From: Ditylenchus dipsaci
Taxonomy: Eukaryota > Nematoda > Chromadorea > Rhabditida > Anguinidae
Assembly: GCA_004194705.1 (NCBI GenBank)
Contig: SADC01000926.1
Location: 114,373-178,372 of the forward strand
DNA: 64,000 nucleotides
Direction: 5' to 3'
Both the position numbers and the translations under genes were made by a program. Below the pieces are notes generated by a model that searched no databases, had not been told where the DNA came from, and worked only from the letters and a program-made list of their open reading frames with translations. Position 1 is the stretch's first letter, and each line of letters begins with the position of its first letter. Shown here piece by piece: positions 1-10,400 of the stretch.

Positions 1-285
1 ACAAAATTTTATCACCATGTTGTAGCGCAGCTCAAGAGCTACAAACCCATATTACAGAAAAATTTTTGAAAATTTGATTGTTGAGATATGGCCTTTTGGA
101 AAAATCAATTTCTTGAAAAATGACCAAAATCCGAAAAATTGGCAAAAACTTGCATTTTGGTCATTTTTCAAGAAATTGATTTTTTCCAAAAGGCCATATC
201 TCAACAATCAAATTTTCAAAAATTATTCTGTAATATGATGTTTGTAGCTCTTGAGCTGCGCTACAACATGGTGATAAAATTTTGT
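1..285. repeat. Near-perfect palindrome (foldback hairpin)
   Basis: The window opens with a sequence whose first ~133 bases reappear reverse-complemented up to base 285 (outer ends ACAAAATTTTATCACC and GGTGATAAAATTTTGT), separated by a loop of about 20 bases. An open frame inside it is a by-product of the palindrome. It looks like a foldback/MITE copy; because it starts at base 1 its true left end may lie outside the window. Confidence 0.85.
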
Positions 286-1346
286 CATGACGCTCGAAAT
301 TCAATAAAAAGTTTGATCACTAAAGGTGATGAAAACGCTGGTAAATTTCTTAAAATAACCTCACAAGTGTTTGAAGCCAAACAGTTACTTATCCAAAATA
401 ATCAAGCTAAGTTAAATATACCATTAGAAAGAGAAAGATTTAGGCTACAAAATGAGTGGTTGAACATGCTTTTGTGAAATAAATTTATTATTAAAAAAGA
501 TCTCAAAGTTTGTTGCAGAACTTTTTGGCCACCAGTTAAAATGCCGATTGCTCGGCTATTTGTTGAGTATTGGGATATAATTGATTTCACCAAAACTACA
601 TTTTACCAAAACTCAAAAATACTCGAGAAAACAACGTTTTCGCACTATCAAGCCACCTTCAGCATGCCCGAAATAGTCCAGAAAACAGGTTTTGGAACCT
701 GAAAAAGCAAAAAAAATTGCTCCAGGTGGACGACCACTTTGGTTTGGTTGGTTTAGACTAATGATTTAAATTCCATTCTTTTGCAAAATGCGTGAGTCTG
801 AAAAGTGTGGATCAGTTCGTGTGTGGATCGATTCGTTGTGGATCAATTCGGTGCCGCCCGATAACCACCTACCCGAGTAGTACATACCTCGGGTTTCGCG
901 TTGGGTCTGTAAAATCAGGATGTTGTTCTTAACAAACCAAATTCCGGTGAATTTTATTTTTTCTAAGAGAACCACATGTGGTTCTATTTTTCACCCCCTT
1001 GGGGGGTGTGGTTCAAATAGAGAGTGTGGTTCTATTTTTCAACCTTCTGAACATATTCAAGCATTGCAGCATACGCGAATAAATTCTTTATTTCGGACTT
1101 GCTCAAGTTTAGGTGGGACGCTCATTCATACTATAATTCTTATTTATTTTTGTCGCGTATGGCAGTCATTGTTATATAGTTTAATAAGTTTAGTTTAATA
1201 ATTGATAATAGTTTAATAAGTAATTTGTTGATTGAGGTGATTATTGTCACCCCGGCCACCATAATCAACTTGATCAACCTAAAAAATAAAATAATAATAT
1301 ATAGTAAAAATAGGCGTCCCCTAAACCAGAACAGGTCCAAAACTCA
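286..1346. other. Non-coding; fragments of the high-copy palindromic family X
   Basis: No gene recognised. Bases about 590-960 match parts of a repeat seen again near 10.7-10.95 kb, 29.4-29.9 kb and 37.5-38.06 kb (shared blocks such as ACTCAAAAATACTCGAGAAAAC and GGTTTTGGAACC). Bases about 970-1050 hold two copies of a short TGTGGTTCTATTTTTC motif. I call the shared repeat family X below. Confidence 0.55.
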
Positions 1347-1640
1347 TTAACACTCTAGAGATATATCTTTATTATTAAACAAATTTTCTTGCGCATCCTC
1401 AAGATCGATTTCTTGTATCTGCTCAGCCAACTTCTTCTCATCTTGCGCGAGCTTCACCTTGCCTCGACACTCGGAAACGGCCCAACTTTCTTGAAGCAGT
1501 AAATGGCGTCGTCTCCACATCTATCGGTGGCATTAGGAACTCCGCACGATTTTAAAGACTCAACGATAAGCTCCTACAAGAGATTCTCCCAGGCTTCGAC
1601 AATCCGTTGAAGTTAGACGGCCGTTGGCGCAGCTTGAGAG
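1347..1640 (-). pseudogene. Decayed pogo/Tigger-type (DDE_1) transposase C-terminus
   Basis: Read on the minus strand, the stretch gives AWENLL, then ELIVESLKSCGVPNAT, then GDDAIYCFKKVG, and after one frame change a Glu/Asp-rich tail (AEQIQEIDLEDAQ) ending at a stop at 1347-1349. The pattern 'aW..i...li..SfK.CGi.na.dg.edd' is typical of the C-terminal end of pogo/Tigger/CENP-B-related DDE_1 transposases. There is an in-frame stop after AWENLL and a frameshift before the tail, so it is dead. It sits directly beside a terminus (1655-1680) of the ACCGTATT MITE family, which suggests that family was mobilised by this transposase type. The family assignment is by eye only. Confidence 0.6.
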
Positions 1641-1654
1641 TCTTAAGGGGTTGG

Positions 1655-1682
1655 TTCTATTAGAGAGAATACGGTAATTCGT
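1655..1682. repeat. Right terminal repeat of the ACCGTATTCTCT MITE family
   Basis: GGTTCTATTAGAGAGAATACGGTAA is the inverted form of termini seen at 4588, 8590-8850 and 19619-20338. It abuts the decayed DDE_1 transposase. The matching left end was not found here. Confidence 0.6.
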
Positions 1683-1689
1683 TTTTTGA

Positions 1690-3660
1690 TTTGACTAAAT
1701 ATTTTTTTTCTAACTATCCAGGTGTCAAAGAACAATTATTTTCGAAACAAATTGTGCCAAGAAAAATTATTTCTCATTTGAATTTATTCTCAGATGACTT
1801 TTTGAGCAGTTGTCTTTTAGCTCAGTTGATTTTTGAGCAGTTGTGGGTGTGCCAAATAATCCAATCCCACTCTTTTATCTTGCTGCAATTGCTTTAATAT
1901 GATGGTCGTGTAAGTGCCGAAGAAATGTTTGTCACAAATCTTTATAGCAGTCTTTAGAATAGGCAAGCATTATCAATCAGTCTCAGATTTGTTAGTTCCT
2001 CCGCCTATAATTTGAAGGTTAAAACTGAAATCTTGCAATCCTTCATAAATGGTTCATAAAGTACCTGAGACTTCTCATTAAATATATTAAAGTGGTCAAG
2101 AACAAAATAAAATAATTTAACAAAAATACAAGTCGAAAAACACAAGTCGACAAAAATTTTATTTGAAAAAACCGATATTTTGACTGACACAACCTAATAA
2201 ACTTTTTGTGTTAATTTATTACAAAAAACTGTATTTGGTATATAAACTTCAAAATGGCTAAGACATTGGAAATATACAAAAAGTAAAACATAAATTTATT
2301 GGAGTATGAATAAAAAATCAGAAAGATACCAAAAACCATATTTGCAAAAAGAATGAAATACAATGAAGTAGTAGCTCACAAAAAGTAGTGTGCAATATCC
2401 TCCTATAATTGACTTTTTCACCGTCTTTTTGTCGCTTATTTTCCGCCTGGAATTTTAACTAGCTGGTGTGTTGCAAATGAGCATTGCGGCAAGGAGGTAT
2501 AGTCCTCCCATCTTAAGATAATTATTGCACACAACAATACACACAATCTGGATTTCTGCAAAAAGACAAAGGAAAACAAATTCTGGTGGTGGTACCAGCA
2601 CTGTATGCAACGATCATGAATTTCGGCTGACATTCATTCTGTGAAATGCTTTATGGTGTTATTTTGTCTTTTTCCAACTTTTTTTAACATGCTTTTGAGC
2701 GCAGTTTTGTTTACATATTTTCGCTAGAACTTTCGTCAAAAGTAACACAATTTCGTCAAAATAACTTTTAGGTTTTTCCTTTTGCATAGGCTTTTTTTCC
2801 ATATTTTTGTTTAATTTTCCATAGGCAGTCCTTATAGGAATTGCAATTACTTCTACATTGAAGCCTGGATAAAAAGGTACATCCAATATAAAGGCCTTTT
2901 TAAATAGTTGTGTGGCCAACAAAGAACAAGTCCACCCAATAAGTTCATCTCCTATATAGTATTAGAGATGTTTTGTCTGTACGTCCACTTTTGATGTTTT
3001 TGGTTAGCCTGATATGATTTGTTTGGTTTTTGGTTAATCTTTATTATAAATTAAAGCTTGGAATCTCAGGAGCAGTGTGGTAAATCCACCGGTGGATCCA
3101 CCGGTGGTGGTGTTTTTCGGGTAGCCACCGGTGGCGGTGGTGGCAGAACACACGGTGGCAGTTTTGATGGCAAAATGTTCAGATTTTTTCGAAAAATTTC
3201 AGTAGATTTGCTTGTTTTAGATTTTTTAAATTTATTTCGATAGTTTTGCATAATCAGAAATGCTGTTGAACTTAACGGTTTTTATCATTATATGACAAGA
3301 GGAAAAGCTAAAGATTTTATTGAACACAGTACATTTCATGAACAATTGGGCTCTAGTGCAAAATACATTTCTATTTATCACCTTGGTTCCCCCTGTAGTT
3401 TTTCCTTACAAATGCTAGGTTCCCTTGTTGTTTTGAAGGTGATCATAGTTAAGGTGGTCATGATAACCATACTCACAATTCAACATAGCCAGGCTGCGTC
3501 GGAACCGGAAAAAAATCGTAACGGAATTCGAATCGGAACTCCAGAATTTTCGGGATCGGATTTCGGAAGTTGACAGTTGAAATTTTCTTTTTTTTGTATC
3601 GAGAGGAAAGTTCTATAATACTGTTTTTGAGCTATTTTTTATTCAATTTTTTGTCTGTAG
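1690..3660. other. Non-coding AT-rich stretch, nothing recognised
   Basis: Only short stop-bounded frames occur and none shows a known domain or convincing splice structure. Bases 3085-3165 hold a small GC-rich patch with repeated CCACCGGTGG. A Lys-rich minus-strand frame at 2659-2922 was considered and left uncalled. Confidence 0.5.
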
Positions 3661-3667
3661 GGTTTTC

Positions 3668-3935
3668 AAGGAAGCAAGTAGGTAGGAAAGTGAGTAGGTG
3701 AACCAGGAAGTAAGTAGCCATGCCAGTTGAATAAGCAGGCATGCAAGTGTGGGTAGGTATGTCAGGAGAGTGAGTAGGCTACCTGGAGAGTGAGTAAATG
3801 TACCAGGAGAGTGGATAGGACTACCTGAAGAGTGGGTTGAGATACTGGAGAGTGAGTAGGGGTACCAGGAAAGTAGGTAGGTGAGCCAGGAGAGTAAATA
3901 AGTGAGCCAGGAGAGTAGGTAGGTGAGTCAGTAGA
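3668..3935. repeat. Minisatellite, ~20-22-bp unit (gtgagccaggagagtaggta)
   Basis: About twelve imperfect head-to-tail copies of a unit like GTGAGCCAGGAGAGTAGGTA run through here, with the clearest copies at 3870-3930. The low-complexity minus-strand frame (YSPGSPTYSPGS-like) is produced by the repeat and is not a gene call. Confidence 0.85.
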
Positions 3936-4382
3936 AGAACATATTAGTTGCATGAAGCAGCGTGGCCGCGAGCGCAGGGCCTGGCGTAGACGGGCCACGC
4001 GAGCGAGTCCCTGATATAACATCACCAAACAGTTTTTCCAAGCAATAAAATTATCATTTTGTGAAAAAAAAATTGCTGTGTAAATTTGAGTTTTGATAGA
4101 TTTTGTAAAAAGTGCTTTTTACGGTGTTCTTTTTTTCTTTGCATTTTAGCTCTGTTTTTGCTCTTTTTGATCTGTCATTATCTTTACGGTTCCAATTATC
4201 TACTCGATGTCAAGAAATATTATTTTTGGTTAAATAGTTGGTAATATCATACCCCTGATCAGGGTTTGCGTGAGGACAAATTTTCGGGCGTGAGGATGAG
4301 GACAACGTGAGCTCATGAAATATATCTCCTCACGTGAGGTGAGCTCACGTGAGCTCACGTCCTCATGAGGTATACCGTTAGT

Positions 4383-4915
4383 CATCAACAGTTGACCCGC
4401 GGACAATTTTTCACCGGTCAATTTTCCACCGACCAATTTTACGCTGCCCTAATTTAATTTTCTTTTTCACATCAGTTTTTAATTGCTGGAAGGATCGGCG
4501 CTGCTCTAAATTCACCCTTGATAAATCCATCCTCCGGTAAATTTATCCTCCGAATTTTTTAGGTTAACAGATTAGAATTCTGTTGGTAGCAGACTACCGT
4601 ATTTCTCTAATATAACCACCCACTCTAATGAACCCACCCCTAACTTTCTCGAAATAGAGTGAATATTCTGCAAAGCTGTTTTTCGCGTTTTCTTAGTTCC
4701 AACGAGCCCTACCAATTAACTTTTCGAATTTTCGGTTGAACCTACAAAAATATAATAGAATGACTCTAACAAACCCGGGCTAGATAGATCAGGCGGATTA
4801 GGACTGGATCAGGCCGGATCAGGATCTGATGAATGGAAAACGGGTCGGCGGAAAATTGGCCGACGGAAAATTATTCGCGGAAAATGGTCGGCGGAAAATT
4901 GACACGTACCTAAAA
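4383..4915. mobile_element. Non-autonomous element with short-tandem-repeat termini (GGCGGAAAATTG units)
   Basis: The left end carries CAATTTT-CNCCG units (4400-4440) and the right end their inverse, GGCGGAAAATTG units (4850-4905), closing with ATTGACACGTACC. Read inward, that right end is GGTACGTGTCAATTTTCC, close to the outer end of the transposase-bearing MULE at 38064 (GGTACGTGACAAAATCC). No clear target duplication was found. Confidence 0.55.
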
Positions 4916-5119
4916 AAATATAGAAACTGGAAGGTGTATACAGGACTCCTAAAATTTAGATTGAAGTTCAAGTTTTCGTAAGACAAAGAATTTTTCGAAC
5001 AAGCTTATTAAAATTCTCACGAGATCATGAAATCCTCATGAGATCAAAAATTCTCATGAGCTCAAGGTGTCCTCATCCTCATGAGGTTGAGGACAAGAGC
5101 TTGTCCTCAACCTCATGAG

Positions 5120-5767
5120 TAGGGTTGGCGAGTCGAGTACTCGAAATCGAGTAATTTCGAGTATTATTCGAATTTTTCGAGTTTCGAGTATCGAGTCGAG
5201 TCGAGTACTCGAAAATTTCGAGTTTCGAATATCGAGTCGAGTCGAGTACTCGAAAATTTCGAGTTTCGAATACCGAGTCGAGTACTCGACTCGAAAATTT
5301 CGAGTTTCGAGCATCGAGTCAAGTACTCGAAAATTTTGAGTTTGAAGTATAGAATTTAATAATTAAAAATGTGCTCGAGGACCAATTTTTTTCTTTTTTA
5401 TGGCTTTATTATGCCTTACCAACTTCACATGATTAAATTTTTAACCTAAATTTCGACAAAATTCTACTCGAAATCGAGTAATTTCGAGTATTATTCGAAA
5501 TTTTTCGAGTTTCGAGTATCGAGTCGAGTCGAGTACTCGAAAATTTCGAGTATCGAGTATCGAGTCGAGTCGAGTACTCGAAAATTTCGAGTTTCGAATA
5601 TCGAGTCGAGTCGAGTACTCGAAATTTCGAGTATCGAGTATCGAGTCGAGTCGAGTACTCGAAATTTCGAGTTTCGAATATCGAGTCGAGTCGAGTACTC
5701 GAAAATTTCGAGTATTGATAAGATTTCGAGTCGAGTACTCGAAAATTTCGAGTACTCGACAACCCTA
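5120..5767. mobile_element. hAT-like non-autonomous element, 8-bp TSD CTCATGAG
   Basis: Starts TAGGGTTGGCGAGTCGAG and ends in the inverse (CTCGACAACCCTA). A perfect 8-bp direct repeat, CTCATGAG, flanks it at 5112-5119 and 5768-5775, as expected for hAT insertion. The interior is almost wholly a ~40-bp satellite-like unit rich in TCGAGTACTCGAAAATTTCGAG, itself palindromic. A second copy is at 26603-26939. The long frames inside are repeat artefacts. Confidence 0.85.
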
Positions 5768-5947
5768 CTCATGAGAGATGAGGACGACGTGAGCTCATGC
5801 AACGTGAGATTGCGTGAGAATTTCAAAAAGTCTCCTCACGTGAGGTGAGCTCACGTGAGAATCGGTCCTGATGAGGATGAGCTTACGATGTTCTGAGCTC
5901 ATGCAAACCGTGCCCCTGATACAGCGGCATCCTTGATATAAAAATGA

Positions 5948-7308
5948 CGGTACCGGTCAATTTTCGCCGACAAATTTTCCGCCGACCGATTTTCCGCCGC
6001 AACAATTTCCGCTGTCAATTTTCCGTCGTCATTTTCCGCTGCCATAATTTCAGTTTCTCTTTTTAAATTATGCGTAATTTCTGCATGACAATCTTTGCGT
6101 CCGCATAGACATGATAGTATTATGATGCTAACCCACTTAGAATGGGACTGAGAGTGCGGTTTGACTATCTGAAAAAAAACTTTGTCCGATTGTTAACCCA
6201 TATAGTCCGCCAGTACTATATTTGAAAATAGTATGCTTTACGAGTCAGTCTAGCCGATTTTAATTTCTAGCCTCAATCAAGCCTCGAATCCAGCCTCAAT
6301 CCTGCTGGATAATACATGCCCAACCAAGCCAGGTGGTCGTCCATTCGGTGTAAAATTATTTGGCGCTACTTGGATATGCCCCATATATCAACTTTTTTAT
6401 ATGTTTCCAAACACCCTATATCGGGTAAAATCCCAACTATCAGTCATCCGGCACTGTGGAGGACGGCGTCGTATTTTTCATTTATTTGAAAATAGTGTTT
6501 AAACGTCTCCCGAGTAATTTTTGTATGCTTTAAATGATAAAGAAGCTATTTGCTAACATGTTCCCACATCAAAGTTGACTTTCTGCGAAAAAGGAGCACG
6601 GCAAACTCTTCTAAAGAAATGCTAGACACCAAAAAGATGGGATTTAAACATAGTTTTGTTAACTGGCCTAAGGCATAAAGAAACTCTGGTATGCATATAT
6701 ATTTTTGCATCCAGACTCTTTTTCGAGTGATTTGTGTCTAAGGTATGTGGGTGTGCGCATCTCAACCACAAGCAACCAAGCCCCTTGCGCCCCGAGGGGG
6801 TGCATGGGGCTTGGTTGGTTAGAGATGCGCGCACAGACTTATCTTAGACATAATTCGAGAAAGACTCTTGATCAAAATGTATATAGAGACTCTTTCTGCC
6901 CAGCTCCAGTGATCAAAACGTGGTAGAATACATTTATATAAATGTTTACCTTGCTTCCCATGCAAAAAGTTGAAAACTCTGTTTTAGCATCAAAAACTTC
7001 AAGACATACTTCTGGTAAAGGTACAAAAATTTTAATTTTTTACACCTAAAAACGAAATTTGGGTTTTGCAGGTGGATACCCATTTAGGGGAGGCAGTAGG
7101 GTGTTTTTCTACCCACACCCTCAGGCTTACTGGTCGACTTATGGCTGTTCTTCAAGAAAATATAATGTCGGCTAGCACCAGTATTTGAACCTGTAACCTC
7201 AAAACCTGGAGGGCAAATTCACCACCGCCTTGAAAACAGAAACTAAAAGTACAGCGGCAGAAAATTGTCGCGGCGGAAAATTGACGGCGGAAAATTGTCA
7301 TGTACCCG
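5948..7308. mobile_element. MULE-like non-autonomous element, 8-bp TSD AAAAATGA
   Basis: Left end CGGTACCGGTCAATTTTCG followed by CCGCCGA-CAATTTTC units (5955-6055). The right end is the inverse, GGCGGAAAATTG units, closing ATTGTCATGTACCCG. AAAAATGA lies directly outside both ends (5940-5947, 7309-7316). The outermost bases resemble those of the transposase-bearing MULE at 38064-41473. The interior includes a copy of the GC hairpin repeat (6620-6930) and, near 7068-7215, a minus-strand tRNA-like repeat fragment. Confidence 0.7.
6620..6930. repeat. GC-hairpin repeat, copy 1
   Basis: A foldback centred on a GC-rich hairpin: GTCTAAGGTATGTGGGTGTGCGCATCTC on one side, its degenerate inverse on the other, and an AAGCCCC...GGGGCTT core at 6775-6815. 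The outer arms contain AACTCTGGTATGCAT and GACTCTTTTTCGAGTGATTTG. Related copies lie at 9373-9560, 36540-36835 and partly 47780-47960. Confidence 0.75.
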
Positions 7309-7422
7309 AAAAATGATAATGTGTTGACATTTTTAAAAATGTATGAACAAAGTTAGAAGATAACTAAATGAGCAACTTTTTGTGTTTTCTTAGATTTTCT
7401 TAAGTCGAAAATTTGTTTCAGC

Positions 7423-10400
7423 ATGCTTTCCAGATCTTACAAACAAGGATTTCGTCACACAGATACCAGTGAACTATCACCTCAAATCAGTTAGTTAAAA
7501 ATAGTGAGCTTAAAGCCCAAGAAGCTCGAATTCGACGTTGCACACTGGGTCTTATTGCATTGTCCACTGCTTCACTTATAACTGCTGTGTGTTGCTTGTC
7601 AAATTTTTGGTACTGATGGACTCATAAAACGGGATTTTTCAGCTTTTTTTGTCCCAACACTATTCATATGTGCTCAATACATCCATTCCACTATGACTGA
7701 CCAGTCTAAAATATGTGGGGTGCATTTTTACCAAAAAAAATACACAATATCTCAAATTCAGGTAAAAGTCGACTATATGTGTTGCAAGAAGAGTTGCAAG
7801 AAGTACTTAATTTAGACCAAATTTTAAATAAACTTTTGTATAGGTGAGGACTATGGCTTCCTATGTAAAACTTCGAAAGAAAAGATCCAGCAACGAGCAA
7901 ATGGACAAGGATTGGCACCAACCCGGCACCAGTCCCAGTAAGCCGATTGAAATGTAGAAGGAATCGCGTTTTCGGATCTATATGTATTTATGCCGATGCC
8001 GAAAAAATATTCCTTGGTCGCCCTGTTGTATTTTTGCCAAAAAATCTTTTTGCTTGGTAACCCAAGCTAACTTTTTATAAAAAATACTTGAAAGTTTTCT
8101 AAATTTCTCAAAAATCACATTTTCAACTGATATAAATATATAAAGGTCGAAACTGAAAAATGACGTCTTTTGACTGAAAAGTGCCGTCTTTTTTACCTGT
8201 TGTCAGAGAGGTGAATATCTTAACATTTTTCTCAAGGTTATATTACTATCAGGTAGCCCTGTCGCTCTATTTTCTAATGAAGTATGATTTGCTGCACGAT
8301 GTTTGCAAAATGTAGCAAAAAATGGTAAAAGTATGAATAAAATGATTTTTCCGACTTGCTTCATACTTCAACGTTTTTGCGCTAAATTTTGCCGAGATGT
8401 CGTAGCAATTAGCAAGCCATTAAAAATAAGAGTCACAAAGCTATCTGGTAGTATTATCACTTTGAAAAGATTTGTTTAGATATCTGGCAATATTCAACTT
8501 TTCTTTCTAAAATTTAAAAAAGACGTCACTTTTCAGCTAAAAGACGGCACTTTTTAGTCAAAATACGGCATTTTTCAGTTTCGACCATACCGTATATTCT
8601 CTATCAATCCCCACTCTCTATAAACCTCCAATCTCTAATAATCCCCCACCCACGGACCTCATATCTCAGTCTAGAGCAAAGATTTCATAAATCTGTTTTT
8701 TGCGTTTTCTTAATTAGCACGAGCTCTCCTGATTCCAATTTTCAGATCATGGTCGACTGCCCAAAAATCTCAAAATCGACCTCAAAAAATTTTCCGATTT
8801 TTTAGGGGTTAAAAATAATCCCCCATGAGGGGTTAATAGAGAATATACGGTATATAAAAGCAAAAACTAATTAAGCTCTTATTCTTTATCTGATTTTTTA
8901 CGCCTTGATTGCACTTGTTGAATTGAACCTCTTCAAATTGAACCTCTAAAAATTCAACCTCGGTAAATTGCCCTTGATAAATTGAAGCTCCGGTAAATTG
9001 ACCCTCGGGTAAATTGAACCTCCAAATTTGTCTTGAGAGGGTTTTTTATTCAATATTTTGACGCTACTGTCATATACCCCCCCCCCCCCAAAAAAAGCTA
9101 CTGTAATATACCCCCCCCCAAAAATCGGACCTACTGTCATATACCCCCCCCCCAAAAACCGACTTTTTTAGGAGTGTCTAAAAACCATTTTTATGCAATA
9201 ATTTTGCCATAAAGGGACCAGAAAAGCAGTTTAAAAGGGATTATGGGCTGTATTGGGAGGGGAAGGGAATAATACAGGGCCACTTTTTTAGCTGCTTTAC
9301 CATGTTTTTCAACTCGAGCCGTGGCAAAAATAGACTCTATATGCATTTTATGATCAAGTGTACTTCTCGGAATCATGTCTAAGGTAAGTGCGTGCGCGCA
9401 TCTCTAACTCTCAAGCCCCTGCGCCCCCTTCGGGGGCGCAGGGGCTTGGGGCTTGGAGTTGAGATGCGCACACCCACATACCTTAGACACAAATCACTCG
9501 AAAGCGACTCTGGATGCATGAAAAACATGCATACCAGAGTTATTTATGCGGTAGGCCCCAGTATTCAAAACTATGTTCAACATCTTTATTTTTACGCCGA
9601 AGAGCGTTTTCCCACGTTCTACAAGGCCGGGCCAGAAGCCCAGCATCCAAAAAATTCAGCCTAGCACTCAAAAAGTGCTAGGGCAAGGTGTAAACCCGCG
9701 GGTTCACCCCGCTGATCCGCTTGGTCCATGAAAAGTACTCATACTTATGCCTGCACCACAAGTTCCTGGGTTTGAAAGTACTCTTAGACGCTTAGAGAAT
9801 TAGTACTCTAAGGATACCAACCATCTCGAGAAGTGGCCCCTGTATTATTCCTTCCCTCCAACACAGCCCGCAATCCCATTTAAATTGCTTTTCTGGTCCT
9901 TTTATGGCGAAATTATTGTGTAAAAATGGTTTTTGACCATCCCTAAAAAGTCGGTTTTTTTGGGGGGGGGGTATATGACAGTAGGTCGATTTTTGGGGGG
10001 GGGGTATATTACAGTAGCGTTTTTTGGGGGGGGGGGTATATTACAGTAGCGCCAATTTTTTTATACCGACCCAGTTGCCAGATCACAGTGTTTCAATGTA
10101 GGCGATATTATCCCCACATTTCTGAGGTTATAGGTTCGAATCCTGGTCGTCTTTTTTGGAATAACAGTCATAAACTAACTTTTATAAGACTGTTGAGTGG
10201 GTGCGGAAACCACTTGGTACCTCCCTTAAATGTGTATCCACCTCCAGAATCCGACATTTTGGTTTTAGCTGAAAGTGATTAAAAATTATCGTACCTTTTC
10301 CAGGATCGTGACCTGAATACGAATTGATGATGCTAAATCAGCCACTTGATTTATAGGAACCCTAGTTCTGGAGTAGCTTAGTACCCCATAGGGTATCCAG

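Larger units (their letters stand above)
4245..5930. repeat. Composite inverted-repeat element with CTCACGTGAG-type arms
   Basis: The left part (about 4255-4376) and right part (about 5775-5925) carry the same block, including CTCCTCACGTGAGGTGAGCTCACGTGAG-like text, in a self-palindromic arrangement. Further CTCATGAG/CTCACGAG-type copies lie at 5020-5119. Two other elements are nested inside, at about 4383-4915 and 5120-5767. No coding sequence is seen. Confidence 0.6.

Noticed and set aside
5054..5826. Overlapping 70-110-codon frames rich in Ser/Thr/Arg/Leu/Asp on both strands
   Set aside because: They are translations of the TCGAGTACTCGAAA satellite inside a TSD-flanked hAT-like element; every frame is open because the repeat lacks stops.
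7706..7921. Minus-strand 71-codon frame
   Set aside because: It is antisense to a better-supported plus-strand collagen exon (7762-7843) with a good acceptor and donor.
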